The notes under the pieces were generated by a model. The model was not told where the DNA came from, made no database searches, and was given only the letters and a program-made list of their open reading frames with translations. From positions 31,633 to 95,632 of the forward strand of contig NZ_FNDB01000012.1 in the NCBI RefSeq assembly GCF_900099915.1: 64,000 nt of DNA. The letters run 5' to 3'. This DNA comes from Flavobacterium omnivorum. GTDB lineage: Bacteria > Bacteroidota > Bacteroidia > Flavobacteriales > Flavobacteriaceae. Numbering within the stretch: position 1 is the first letter of the stretch; every line of letters starts with the position of its first letter. The position numbers were made by a program, and so were the translations under genes. This document shows positions 9,717 to 18,846 of the stretch, piece after piece.

Positions 9717-10058
9717 AGTGGTTTGATTTATTTTTAAAGATATGAAAAATAGTATATTAACCAACACTTCTAATTTTCTTTCTCATTATCCCAAGCTAAT
9801 TCTAATTTAGAGGAAAATTATAAAGTCTATAATCTTGATAACAGAAAAAAATTAGTATCGAGCAAAATTTATATTTTGACCGTTACAAAAATCAGGGAAA
9901 TCATAAAAAATGGACGGATTTATTTGCAATTTTAGACCCTAGCACTTTATAAATTTTGTGCATTTCAAAAATCACTAACTTCGTGACAATATTCTAATTA
10001 CCATTATATCAATATAAACTACCAACTAAAAATAGTAAAAATTAAAAGCTTAATTGTT
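9717..10058. other. Divergent upstream region
   Basis: 342 bp separating the minus-strand amidohydrolase from the plus-strand CIA30-like gene. It is AT-rich, with one candidate plus-strand promoter (9956-9983) and no gene. Confidence 0.6.
9956..9983 (+). promoter_or_regulatory. Candidate Bacteroidetes-type promoter
   Basis: TTG at 9956-9958 and TAACTTCG at 9976-9983, 17 nt apart, resemble the -33/-7 elements (TTG / TAnnTTTG) with one mismatch. It lies about 75 bp before the CIA30-like gene. Confidence 0.35.
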
Positions 10059-10588
10059 ATGAAAAAAGTACTATTTATGATTATTTTATTGTCTTCAATA
10101 AACTCCAATATTTTTTTGATTTTGATAAATATTCAAATATTAAAGATTGTATTATTATTGATGACGTTGTGATGGGAGGAGAATGTTTCAGCACATTTAA
10201 ATTAAATGAAGATAGTTTTGGTGTTTTCGAAGACAGCGTATCATTGGATAATAATGGAGGTTTTTCATCTGTTCGATATAGGTTTCAAAAAACAGAATTA
10301 AAGCAATTTACTAGTATAGTCGCTAAACTTCGGCGGGATGGCAAAGAATATCAATTGAGCATAAAATCCAATTATAGTGATTATTACTCCTACATAATGC
10401 CCTTTTCGACTTCAGGTGAATGGCAAGAAATAAAAACACCCTTGAAAGACATGTACCCTTCTTGGCGCAGAAGAAGGCTCAATCGATCTAATTTTTCGGA
10501 AGATTTTATCAACGAAATCACTTTTTTAATAGGAAACAAAAAAAATGAAAATTTCAAACTACTGATCGATAAGATAGAGCTAAAATAA
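10059..10588 (+). pseudogene. CIA30-family protein, frame broken in a T7 run
   Basis: The ATG at 10059 gives MKKVLFMIILLSSINSNIF and then leaves frame, stopping at 10170 after 37 residues. The frame one base back (-1) reads FDFDKYSNIKDC and continues unbroken through DDVVMGGE to LLIDKIELK at 10588. DFDK...DDVVMGG is the hallmark start of the CIA30 family (complex I intermediate-associated protein 30-like, a galactose-binding-like fold). The join falls in ATTTTTTTG (10110-10118). One more T would give a 176-residue protein. In the zero frame the site reads T TTT TTG, a usable -1 slippery heptamer. Alternatives: a true pseudogene, a sequencing error, or slippage. Its role in bacteria is unclear. 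Confidence 0.75.
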
Positions 10589-10685
10589 AACGTCGAAGAT
10601 GAAATTATATACAAAAAACTATTTTTTTTTGTGTATTTATGGCTTATAGATAAAGGCATAAACCAGTATATATTAAAAAAATAAA

Positions 10686-10703
10686 AGGGAGCTTTTGCTC
10701 CCT
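10686..10703 (-). terminator. Intrinsic terminator of the small lipoprotein gene
   Basis: Stem AGGGAGC / GCTCCCT with a TTTT loop. Read on the minus strand it is followed by TTTTAT and sits just after the stop at 10710. Confidence 0.6.
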
Positions 10704-10709
10704 CCTTCT

Positions 10710-11189
10710 TTATTGTTTTTCAACACAATCCACTTCGGAAAATTTATATTTTACTCTTTCAAAATCGATAGGCTCTCCTTTTACGAAGTGAGAAGCTCCC
10801 AGCGTGATTTGGATTTGTCCATTTCCTAAAATGAGTTCATTCCCTCTTTTTAAAAATGCCATAGGATTTTTAAATGTTTTTTCTTTATCAGTACCTTGGA
10901 TAAAAGTGTAGCTAGCAAATAAGGTGTCACCTTTAAATTCCCCTACAATTTCACCTACCTTTTTCGGCATATTAGCAATTGCCATGACCATATCACCTGT
11001 TATTTCTCCATCTTTGAACGTGTTAATTTTCAAATCAAGCGTGTCCTTTTCATAAACCGCTTTATAGCACTGTTCGCTTACTAACTCTTTGGCTTCCTTA
11101 GCTTCAATGATTTTTTCACTTTGATTATTTTTACAGCTTCCGAGTCCAATACAAGTCAATAGCAAACAAAAAAGGCCTAGATTTTTCAT
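10710..11189 (-). CDS. Small lipoprotein of unknown function
   Basis: 159 residues. The N-terminus MKNLGLFCLLLTCIGLGSCK is a lipoprotein signal with the lipobox LGSC (acylated Cys19). The rest is a soluble, probably beta-rich domain (CYKAVYEKDTLDLKI..., GEFKGDTLFASYTF) of a kind common in Flavobacteriia. I do not recognise a named family. It stands alone, with a terminator directly behind it. Likely anchored in the inner or outer membrane, facing the periplasm. Confidence 0.75.
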   Translation of the reverse strand: MKNLGLFCLLLTCIGLGSCKNNQSEKIIEAKEAKELVSEQCYKAVYEKDTLDLKINTFKDGEITGDMVMAIANMPKKVGEIVGEFKGDTLFASYTFIQGTDKEKTFKNPMAFLKRGNELILGNGQIQITLGASHFVKGEPIDFERVKYKFSEVDCVEKQ

Positions 11190-11427
11190 AATAGTTTTTA
11201 TTAATTAATAATTTTAGTACAAGCTAATGCTAATTTACAGATAAATAACGTGTATTGCTATAGATTTGATATAAAAATTTAGGGTAATTCCTTAAAAAAA
11301 GGATTCAGCACGATTGCAGAAGTACTGTTATGACTCAAACTATTTTTTTTTGTCTTGTTTAAAACGTGCACTGTCAGTAAATAAGTTTTTAGACGTCTAA
11401 TAAATTAGATACCTTTATGAAAAAAAC

Positions 11428-11922
11428 ATGCGCTTCTATATTTATTTTATCGGTTTCCTTTTTTCAGTTGCTTTGTCTGCACAAAACAGCATTCCACAAG
11501 TGTTGAAAAAACTCAATCAAGAGACGGTTCCGTATATAAAAGTGAAAGACCTTAAAGACAAAAAAAATCTAATTTTTTTGGACGCCAGAGAACCCAAAGA
11601 ATTCAATGTCAGTCATATCAGAAATTCCATTCCTGTGGGCTTTGATAATTTTAAGTCCAACACTGTTAAGGCAACTGTCAAAGATAAAAGTGCAACTATT
11701 ATTGTTTATTGTTCTATAGGTGTTCGCAGCGAAAAAATTGGTGAAAAACTTCTCAAAATGGGCTATAAAAATGTCTACAATTTGTACGGTGGCATATTTG
11801 AATATAAAAATTATGGCGGAAAAGTTGTAAATAATCACAATAAAGTGACTGATAGCGTACACGCTTATAACAAAGCATGGAGTATTTATTTAACAAAAGG
11901 AATTAAGGTTTATGAAAACTGA
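11428..11922 (+). CDS. Exported rhodanese-like protein
   Basis: 164 residues: a signal peptide (MRFYIYFIGFLFSVALSAQ), then a single rhodanese domain with the active loop CSIGVRS (Cys near residue 94) and the conserved LYGGIFEY after it. Such domains carry sulfur as a cysteine persulfide or act on arsenate/sulfane sulfur chemistry. An ATG 11 bp upstream is in another frame and ends early, so 11428 is the start. It overlaps the next gene by 11 bp, which points to translational coupling, and it opens the long plus-strand cluster. Confidence 0.88.
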   Translation: MRFYIYFIGFLFSVALSAQNSIPQVLKKLNQETVPYIKVKDLKDKKNLIFLDAREPKEFNVSHIRNSIPVGFDNFKSNTVKATVKDKSATIIVYCSIGVRSEKIGEKLLKMGYKNVYNLYGGIFEYKNYGGKVVNNHNKVTDSVHAYNKAWSIYLTKGIKVYEN

Positions 11923-12523
11923 TGCACTTATAATTTTTACTCGTAACCCTGAATTAGGAAAAGTAAAAACCAGACTTGCAAAAACTATTGGAGACGAAAA
12001 AGCATTAGCTGTTTACACCGATTTGCTGTTGCATACCAAAAATGAAACACAGGCTATTAACTGCGATAAATTTGTGTTTTATGATTCTGTTATTGTCAAA
12101 GAGGATATTTGGTCGCAAGATTTTTATCAAAAAAAAAGGCAAGCTAGTGGTGATTTAGGACAACGAATGCAAGATGCCTTTACATCTCTTTTTGAAATGG
12201 GCTATCAGTATTGTATTATTATAGGTAGTGATTTATTTGACTTAAAAGTAGCGCTTATTGAAACAGCCTTTAAAAAACTTAGAGATCATGATGTTGTAAT
12301 AGGGCCCGCTGAAGATGGCGGTTATTATTTATTAGGATTAAAGAAAAACAATACTCTTATTTTCCAAAATAAAGACTGGGGAACTAGCACGGTTTTTGAA
12401 GCTACTGTAAGGGATTTAGAAAGTTATAAAATTTGCCTCTTGGATCGCTTAAATGATATTGATACCTTTGATGATCTAAAACGAAGTAGTTATGATTGGG
12501 CCAAGTTAAGCACCGTCCTATAA
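11912..12523 (+). CDS. TIGR04282-like glycosyltransferase (DUF2064, arsenosugar-associated family)
   Basis: 203 residues. It opens with ALIIFTRNPELGKVKTRLAK, the nucleotide-binding start typical of DUF2064/TIGR04282 proteins. It has a central IIGSDLFDL acidic motif and GPAEDGGYYLLG. The family has a nucleotide-diphospho-sugar transferase fold and is named for its co-occurrence with arsenosugar synthesis genes; its reaction is not firmly known. It is coupled to the rhodanese gene by overlap. A second, diverged family member lies at 34213-34899. Confidence 0.87.
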   Translation: MKTDALIIFTRNPELGKVKTRLAKTIGDEKALAVYTDLLLHTKNETQAINCDKFVFYDSVIVKEDIWSQDFYQKKRQASGDLGQRMQDAFTSLFEMGYQYCIIIGSDLFDLKVALIETAFKKLRDHDVVIGPAEDGGYYLLGLKKNNTLIFQNKDWGTSTVFEATVRDLESYKICLLDRLNDIDTFDDLKRSSYDWAKLSTVL

Positions 12524-12593
12524 GCAAGTACGATGAAAAAAGTTAATTAAACGGTGTCACAAATAGCACCAACAGAACAATTGCATACCACAA

Positions 12594-13466
12594 ATGGAAA
12601 AATACATTGACATCTTCCTAAATTCCTACAGCGGTTATTTAAATTATCTGAAAAACGAAATTTTATACTGGAAGTGGGATAATTATTTTTATGGACTAAT
12701 TGCTATTTCTCTGGTCGTATGGTTCCTTGAAATCGTTTTTCCTTGGAGAAAACAACAAGCCATTTTCCGAAAAGATTTCTGGCTGGATCTCTTTTATCTT
12801 TTTTTTAATTTTTTCCTGCTCAATTTAATTCTACTCATTGCTCTATCTAATGTAATGGAGCAGTTTATAAATGACATACTGCATGTATTTGGACTAGAAC
12901 TTATGTCTATTCAGCTTTTTTCTATATCTGAGTTACCTAAACCATTAGCATTATTGGTGTTTTTCATCATTAGCGATTTTATTCAATGGAATGTTCACCG
13001 TTTACTACATAGTGTTCCTTTCTTATGGAAAATACATAAAACTCATCACAGTGTGAAGGAAATGGGTTTTGCAGCGCATTTTAGGTACAATTGGATGGAA
13101 CCTTTAGTCTATAAATCAATACTTTACATTCCGATTATTCTTATTGGCGGCGTAAATCTTCAAGATGTGTTTATCGTCCACTTCGTTTCGATTGCCATAG
13201 GCCATTTGAATCACGCTAATATAGGTTGGGACTACGGATTTTTAAAATATATCTTAAATAATCCCAAAATGCATATTTGGCATCACAGTAAAAAAATGCC
13301 AAATAAATATGGCGCCAACTTTGGAATTTCACTAAGTATATGGGACTATATATTCAAAACCAACTACATACCTTCAGACGGAAGAGACATCGAACTTGGT
13401 TTTGATGATGAAAATGAGTTTCCAAAAGATTTTATCAAGCAAGAAATTTATCCTTTGAAAAAATAA
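12594..13466 (+). CDS. Fatty acid hydroxylase / sterol desaturase family membrane protein
   Basis: 290 residues with several hydrophobic helices. The diiron histidine clusters of the family are present: HRLLH, HKTHHS, HLNHANIGW and HIWHHSKK. The enzyme should use O2 to hydroxylate or desaturate a lipid chain in the inner membrane. It sits between the TIGR04282-like gene (70 bp upstream) and a DUF547 lipoprotein gene (65 bp downstream), same strand. This suggests a lipid-modification step in the same pathway; that link is inference. Confidence 0.9.
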   Translation: MEKYIDIFLNSYSGYLNYLKNEILYWKWDNYFYGLIAISLVVWFLEIVFPWRKQQAIFRKDFWLDLFYLFFNFFLLNLILLIALSNVMEQFINDILHVFGLELMSIQLFSISELPKPLALLVFFIISDFIQWNVHRLLHSVPFLWKIHKTHHSVKEMGFAAHFRYNWMEPLVYKSILYIPIILIGGVNLQDVFIVHFVSIAIGHLNHANIGWDYGFLKYILNNPKMHIWHHSKKMPNKYGANFGISLSIWDYIFKTNYIPSDGRDIELGFDDENEFPKDFIKQEIYPLKK

Positions 13467-13531
13467 TTACTATTTGGTGTCAGGAACGAGGTTGATGACG
13501 GTCTATATTATATAATTTAAAATTAATACTG

Positions 13532-14290
13532 ATGAAAAAATATTTTTTAACCCTACTTCTATTTCCACTGCTTTCCTGTGGAAAAAATAAAAATAATCCA
13601 GAAATTCCAATTTCCGCATACCAAACTGTAGTTGCAACAGCCGCTCCGACAATGAATCATGCTAAATGGAATGTATTATTGCAAAAAAATGTTGCTAAAA
13701 ATGGAACCGTAAATTACAAAGGATTTCAAAAAGACAGTAAAGAGTTAAAGTTGTATCTAAACGAATTATCTGCTAATGTTCCTGCAAAATCCTGGTCTAA
13801 AAACGCTATTCTTGCCTATTGGATTAATGCGTACAATGCGTATACGGTACAATTAATTTTAGATAACTATCCAACCAAAAGCATCAAGGATATTAGTGAT
13901 CCTTGGGGTAAAAAATTCTTTACCTTGGGAAACAAAAAATACAGTTTAGAGGAAATTGAACATGAAATCCTGCGCAAAATGGACGAACCTAGAATTCATT
14001 TTGCCATCAATTGCGCCTCTTTTTCTTGTCCCAATTTGCGAAATGAAGCCTATACCGAGGCAAAATTAGAGCAACAATTAACAGCTGCAGCAAAAAGCTT
14101 TATTAATGACAAAACTAAAAATACTATAACAACAAATAAAATTGAAATCTCTAAAATATTTGATTGGTTTTCCGGTGATTTTAAGAAAAAAGGTTCTGTT
14201 ATTGATTTTTTAAACCAATACAGCACGGTAAAAATCAGTAGTAAAGCAAAAATTAATTACAAAGACTACAATTGGAGTTTGAATGAATAA
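13532..14290 (+). CDS. DUF547 lipoprotein
   Basis: 252 residues with the lipoprotein signal MKKYFLTLLLFPLLSCGK (lipobox LLSC). The DUF547 core is clear: AYWINAYNAYTVQLIL and then HFAINCASFSCPNLR. DUF547 has a papain-like fold and is often found beside TIGR04282/TIGR04283 genes. It overlaps the following TIGR04283-like gene by 8 bp, so the two are probably translated together. Placement would be periplasmic, membrane-anchored. Confidence 0.9.
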   Translation: MKKYFLTLLLFPLLSCGKNKNNPEIPISAYQTVVATAAPTMNHAKWNVLLQKNVAKNGTVNYKGFQKDSKELKLYLNELSANVPAKSWSKNAILAYWINAYNAYTVQLILDNYPTKSIKDISDPWGKKFFTLGNKKYSLEEIEHEILRKMDEPRIHFAINCASFSCPNLRNEAYTEAKLEQQLTAAAKSFINDKTKNTITTNKIEISKIFDWFSGDFKKKGSVIDFLNQYSTVKISSKAKINYKDYNWSLNE

Positions 14291-14975
14291 AATTTCGATC
14301 ATCATCCCTATTTTTAATGAAGTCAATAGCATTAGCAAATTGCTGTTACATCTTGAAAGTGAAATATTCCAAAAAGAAGCAATTGAAATAATCGTTGTTG
14401 ATGGAGGTAGCACTGATGGCTCTCAAGATAGTTTACGTACAAATTTTAATATACGATTAATTGAAGTAGGCAAAGGAAGAGCGAAACAAATGAATGCAGG
14501 AGCTAAAGCAGCAACTGGTAACATTCTCTACTTTATTCATTGCGATGGTTTCCCACCAAAGTATTTTGATCAGATTATCACTAATGAGGTTCAAAAAGGG
14601 AATCTGGCAGGCTGTTTCCGACTAAAATTTGATTACAATCATCTCCTTTTAATTGTTTCACAGTGGTTCACTCGATTCAATCATATTTCCTGCCGCGGTG
14701 GAGACCAATCTTTATTTATAACTAAAAATTTGTTTGAGGAAATAAAAGGGTTTGATGAAAAATATATTATTTATGAAGATAATGAAATCATCTCTCGGCT
14801 TTATGCCAAAAAACAATTTGTGGTACTTCCAGATTGTATTGTTACTTCAGCCAGAAGATACCGCGAAAATGGGGTTTGGCGTTTGCAATTCCATTTTGGC
14901 ATCATTCATCTTAAACGCCGAGTAGGCCATTCTAATGAAAGTATGCTTCGGTATTATAAAAAACACATCCTATAA
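14283..14975 (+). CDS. TIGR04283-like family 2 glycosyltransferase
   Basis: 230 residues with a GT2 fold: IIIPIFNEVNSISKLL at the start, VVDGGSTDGS, GKGRAKQMNAGA and FIHCDGFPP, followed by CRGGDQSLF and YEDNEII. The order matches the arsenosugar-associated TIGR04283 glycosyltransferases. It is soluble or peripheral, with a nucleotide sugar as likely donor. The start overlaps the DUF547 gene by 8 bp. Together with the TIGR04282-like gene it gives the cluster its arsenosugar-like signature. Confidence 0.88.
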   Translation: MNKISIIIPIFNEVNSISKLLLHLESEIFQKEAIEIIVVDGGSTDGSQDSLRTNFNIRLIEVGKGRAKQMNAGAKAATGNILYFIHCDGFPPKYFDQIITNEVQKGNLAGCFRLKFDYNHLLLIVSQWFTRFNHISCRGGDQSLFITKNLFEEIKGFDEKYIIYEDNEIISRLYAKKQFVVLPDCIVTSARRYRENGVWRLQFHFGIIHLKRRVGHSNESMLRYYKKHIL

Positions 14976-15040
14976 ACTCTTCTTATGAAAACAAATCGAA
15001 GAGTATAAAAAAGACAAATACATTAATTTAACAATAGATA

Positions 15041-15796
15041 ATGAAAAAGATTGCCCTTACTTTAACAGCCATCATATTAACGCTTGTAGGCTGTAAACCA
15101 AATGAAGAAAACTTGAAATTTACGGACAAAGTGGAGAAAGCACACCATAAACAAGAATTCTTAGCTAAAGAAGCAGTGCAATTTGATTTAAAATTAGCTT
15201 TTGGCGGTGCAGTAAGAATGGATGCCAAATTCACGATCCTTACTAATTCCACAAAAGGAATCATTGAGTATAAAAATGGAGCGAAAATCATTTTCGATCA
15301 AGATAAAGTATTCTACACTGCAACAATTCCAAATGAAGAGTCTGTTCGATTTGATGCATTCACTTGGGAATATTTTTTCCTTTTTCCCCATAAATTAACG
15401 GATCCAGGTACAATTTGGAATACGTATGATAATACAGAAAAAGACCAACAAAACTACCTCACTGAAAAGCTAACTTTTAAATCAGGAACAGGCGACGCAC
15501 CTGATGACTGGTATGTGGTTTATGCTGATAAGAAGACAAATTTACTTGAAAAAGCGGCTTATATTGTTACATTAAAGGCGGGTAAAGAGGATGCCGAGAA
15601 AAATCCGCATGCGATTCAATATTTAGACTATAAAGAAGTGGATGGAATTCCTATAGCTACCAAATGGGTTTTCTGGGGATGGAAAGATGGCAAAGGGCTT
15701 ACGGAGGAATTAGGACAAGCAACACTGACAAATATAAAATTCATCAAAGCAGCTGTTGCCGATTTTGAACCTGCTGCTGATTTTAAAACAAAATAA
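15041..15796 (+). CDS. Periplasmic lipoprotein, DUF6503-like
   Basis: 251 residues. The lipoprotein signal MKKIALTLTAIILTLVGCK has the lipobox LVGC. The mature part is rich in beta strands (VQFDLKLAFGG, AKFTILTN, YKNGAKIIFDQDKVFY) and ends with a DYKEVDGIPIATKW segment. This resembles the LolA-like/DUF6503 lipoproteins common in Flavobacteriia. It lies 65 bp after the TIGR04283-like gene and 88 bp before the oxidoreductase. The function is unknown; a lipid- or pathway-associated periplasmic role is only inference. Confidence 0.75.
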   Translation: MKKIALTLTAIILTLVGCKPNEENLKFTDKVEKAHHKQEFLAKEAVQFDLKLAFGGAVRMDAKFTILTNSTKGIIEYKNGAKIIFDQDKVFYTATIPNEESVRFDAFTWEYFFLFPHKLTDPGTIWNTYDNTEKDQQNYLTEKLTFKSGTGDAPDDWYVVYADKKTNLLEKAAYIVTLKAGKEDAEKNPHAIQYLDYKEVDGIPIATKWVFWGWKDGKGLTEELGQATLTNIKFIKAAVADFEPAADFKTK

Positions 15797-15884
15797 ACTA
15801 AGTCTACTTTCATTTTAAAGTACTAATTTTAAAGTCAATAGTCGCCTGTTTTTATTGAACAGTCAACGAACAAATTCATTTTAT

Positions 15885-17180
15885 ATGGAACATATTGTCA
15901 TTATTGGTAATGGTATTGCTGGAGTTACACTCGCACAGCAAATTCGAAAAAAATCAGATTCGAAAATTAGTATTGTCTCCTCCGAAACTGAGTTTTTCTT
16001 CTCTCGTACTGCTTTAATGTATGTATTTATGGGACACCTGAAATGGGAACATACACAACCTTATGAAAATGATTTTTGGAAAAAAAACAAAATTGAACTC
16101 CTTCAAGGATTAATAACTGCTGTCGTTCCTGATTTAAAAGAAATTATCTTAGAGAACAATACCAAACTAACTTACGATAAATTAGTAATCGCTACAGGAT
16201 CTAAACCCAACAAATACGGATGGCCGGGACAAGATTTACAAGGCGTTACTGGTCTTTATCACAAACCGGATTTAGAAGCTTTAGAAAACTGGGCACCTAC
16301 CACCAAACGAGCCGTGATCGTGGGCGGAGGTTTAATAGGAATCGAATTAGCTGAAATGCTTCGGTCTCGCAATATCGCTGTAACTTTCTTGGTTCGGGAA
16401 AAAAGTTTTTGGGATGGTGTTTTGCCTTTCGGCGAAAGCCAAATCATTAACCGACACATACTGGAGCATCACATTGATTTAAGATTAGATACGAATTTGG
16501 TCGAAATTATTTCCGATGAAAAAGGACACGCTAGAGCCATCGTTACCGATAAAGGAGAAACCATCGAATGTGAAATTGTTGGCCTGACAGCTGGTGTTTC
16601 CCCTAATATTGATTTTTTAAAAGATTCTGGGATTGAACTAGGAAAAGGAGTGAAAGTAAACCGTTTCTTAGAAACAAATATAAAAGATATTTATGCGATT
16701 GGCGATTGTGCCGAACAACATGTAGCCATTGATTTGCGTCGACCCATAGAAGCCGTTTGGTATACGGGCCGAATGATGGGAGAAGCACTAGCTCAGACAT
16801 TAACAGGAACGCGTACAGCTTATAAACCCGGACATTGGTTCAATTCAGCTAAATTTTTAGACATTGAATACCAAACCTACGGATGGGTTTGGGCTGCCGC
16901 CAAAGAAAATGAAGAACACTTTTACTGGGAACATCAATCCGGTAAAAAAGCAATCCGAATCTCCTTTGACAAAAAAGACCGTACTTTTTTAGGGATAAAT
17001 ACTTTTGGAATTCGCCTGCGTCATGAGTTCTTTGACAAAGTATTAACTAGCAAAGAAACGGTGGATTATGTTATGAAACATTTGGCAAAAGCTAATTTTG
17101 ATCCCGAATTTTTTACCTCGTATGAAAAAGAAATACAAAAGCACTTTACCAGCCACTTCGTTGGTATAATAACAATATAA
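15885..17180 (+). CDS. NAD(P)/FAD-dependent oxidoreductase
   Basis: About 431 residues from MEHIVIIGNGIAGVTLA, which places the FAD-binding GxGxxG at the very N-terminus; an in-frame ATG 30 bp upstream adds an unlikely tail. The NAD(P) site is VIVGGGLIGIELAEML, and IYAIGDCAEQ closes the FAD domain. The layout matches the nitrite/rubredoxin-reductase-like class of the disulfide reductase superfamily, but I see no redox-active CxxxxC pair. Its stop is 1 bp from the start of the polyferredoxin gene, so the two probably form an electron-transfer pair at the membrane. Confidence 0.88.
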   Translation: MEHIVIIGNGIAGVTLAQQIRKKSDSKISIVSSETEFFFSRTALMYVFMGHLKWEHTQPYENDFWKKNKIELLQGLITAVVPDLKEIILENNTKLTYDKLVIATGSKPNKYGWPGQDLQGVTGLYHKPDLEALENWAPTTKRAVIVGGGLIGIELAEMLRSRNIAVTFLVREKSFWDGVLPFGESQIINRHILEHHIDLRLDTNLVEIISDEKGHARAIVTDKGETIECEIVGLTAGVSPNIDFLKDSGIELGKGVKVNRFLETNIKDIYAIGDCAEQHVAIDLRRPIEAVWYTGRMMGEALAQTLTGTRTAYKPGHWFNSAKFLDIEYQTYGWVWAAAKENEEHFYWEHQSGKKAIRISFDKKDRTFLGINTFGIRLRHEFFDKVLTSKETVDYVMKHLAKANFDPEFFTSYEKEIQKHFTSHFVGIITI

Positions 17181-17181
17181 C

Positions 17182-18774
17182 ATGAGCAAATCAGTTAAAA
17201 ATATATCCATCGCTTCTCATGAGAACATCCAGATGGACGGAATTCAAAAATTAGGTGTGGCGCTAGGATTGCTTGGACTTTTCATTATGGCCTTGGCTTT
17301 ATTTAATGTGTCGTTCCCTAATAAAGGATTGTGGTTAGCGGGATCAATCCTTGCCATTTTTACGGGAATAACAGTGTATGCGAATAGGACCTACCTTAAC
17401 CAGCCTGAAGGAATAAACAACAACGGAATTTGGCACAAAAACTTAACCAATAGGGGGAGTTGGGCGTGGATGACGGGTATTATACTGACCTCGTTTTATA
17501 TTGTTTTATACTGGTATCCTCAATACTTGGGATTGAATCAAGACGGTGAAGCAAACACTGGAATCGTTGGTTTTTTTGATCCGCTAAGTTACATTTTAAA
17601 CGGAAAAGCCGCCAGCCAATGGTTTGTATATGGCACATTATACACCGTTGCTATTTTGGGTTTGGGCTATAAATTTATCTTGAAATACCGGCACAATAAA
17701 TACCAATTAGTACGAACAATATCAGTGATGTTTTTTCAGTTAGGATTTGCTTTTTTGATTCCTGAAATATTAGAAAAACTGAATCCAGAGAAAGCATATT
17801 TCGCTAAGGATTTGAAAAACATGTGGCCACTGAATTACTATTTCTTTAATGATTGGCATTTAAAAGCGATGCTCGAAGGAGGTAATTTAGGTTTGTTTTT
17901 GTTATTTTTTGGAATAGCGATGATTTTTATTATCTCTCCTATTTTAACCTATTTTTATGGAAAACGCTGGTATTGCTCGTGGGTTTGTGGTTGCGGTGGT
18001 TTGGCGGAGACTGCTGGAGATAGCTTTAGACATTTGTCCAATAAGACCGATACGGTATGGAAAATAGAACGCTGGATGATCCACTCAGTGTTGGTCTTTT
18101 CATTTGTAATGACCATTGCCGTTATTTTTACTTTTTTATCTAATAATCCCGAGATGAGCTTTATTACAAAAGACCATTTTATTTGGGGTATTGTTGCTTT
18201 CTTACTTGTTTTTACTGGAGCTTTATATATTTTCAAACGAAAAGATCTAGATAAAGATGCTGTTTTTACGCTGCTTTCCTTAGTGGCTATTATTATTATT
18301 TTGTTGTTAATTAATTATTTTTCAGGGAATCAAAATATTCTTTTTATAGACAGCAATTCATTAAGGGAGTGGTATGGTTTTGCTATTGGTGCCGCTTTTA
18401 GTGGCGTTGTAGGTGTAGGTTTTTATCCAATTTTAGGCAATCGTGTATGGTGTCGATTTGGTTGTCCTATGGCAGCAATCTTAGGATTACAGCAGCGATT
18501 ATTTTCAAAATTCAGAATAACTACTAATGGTGGTCAATGTATATCTTGCGGAAACTGCTCTACTTATTGCGAAATGGGGATTGACGTGCGCAGTTATGCT
18601 CAAAAAGGAGAAAACATTGTTCGTTCGTCTTGCGTAGGTTGTGGTATTTGTGCAGCGGTATGTCCTAGAGGAGTATTGAAATTAGAAAATGATAGTCCAG
18701 CAGGCCGAATCAATTCAAACGAAATCTTATTGGGAAATGATATCGATTTAATGGATTTAATAAACCAAAAATAA
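17182..18774 (+). CDS. Membrane-bound 4Fe-4S polyferredoxin (NapH/CcoG-like)
   Basis: 530 residues, with about eight hydrophobic segments before a C-terminal ferredoxin domain. Cysteine motifs in order: CSWVCGCGG, CRFGCPMA, then two 4Fe-4S sites CISCGNCSTYC and CVGCGICAAVCPRG. This pattern fits NapH/NosR/CcoG-type membrane iron-sulfur proteins that pass electrons through the inner membrane. It follows the FAD oxidoreductase by 1 bp. Inference: the pair draws electrons from NAD(P)H or quinol to drive a reductive or oxygen-dependent step such as the nearby lipid hydroxylase. Confidence 0.88.
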   Translation: MSKSVKNISIASHENIQMDGIQKLGVALGLLGLFIMALALFNVSFPNKGLWLAGSILAIFTGITVYANRTYLNQPEGINNNGIWHKNLTNRGSWAWMTGIILTSFYIVLYWYPQYLGLNQDGEANTGIVGFFDPLSYILNGKAASQWFVYGTLYTVAILGLGYKFILKYRHNKYQLVRTISVMFFQLGFAFLIPEILEKLNPEKAYFAKDLKNMWPLNYYFFNDWHLKAMLEGGNLGLFLLFFGIAMIFIISPILTYFYGKRWYCSWVCGCGGLAETAGDSFRHLSNKTDTVWKIERWMIHSVLVFSFVMTIAVIFTFLSNNPEMSFITKDHFIWGIVAFLLVFTGALYIFKRKDLDKDAVFTLLSLVAIIIILLLINYFSGNQNILFIDSNSLREWYGFAIGAAFSGVVGVGFYPILGNRVWCRFGCPMAAILGLQQRLFSKFRITTNGGQCISCGNCSTYCEMGIDVRSYAQKGENIVRSSCVGCGICAAVCPRGVLKLENDSPAGRINSNEILLGNDIDLMDLINQK

Positions 18775-18846
18775 TCAATTCCTTTTTACATTAATCCTTA
18801 TTTTCGCAGAGGAAATCAGTCTTTTTAAAAGAGACTCAAAAAAAAT

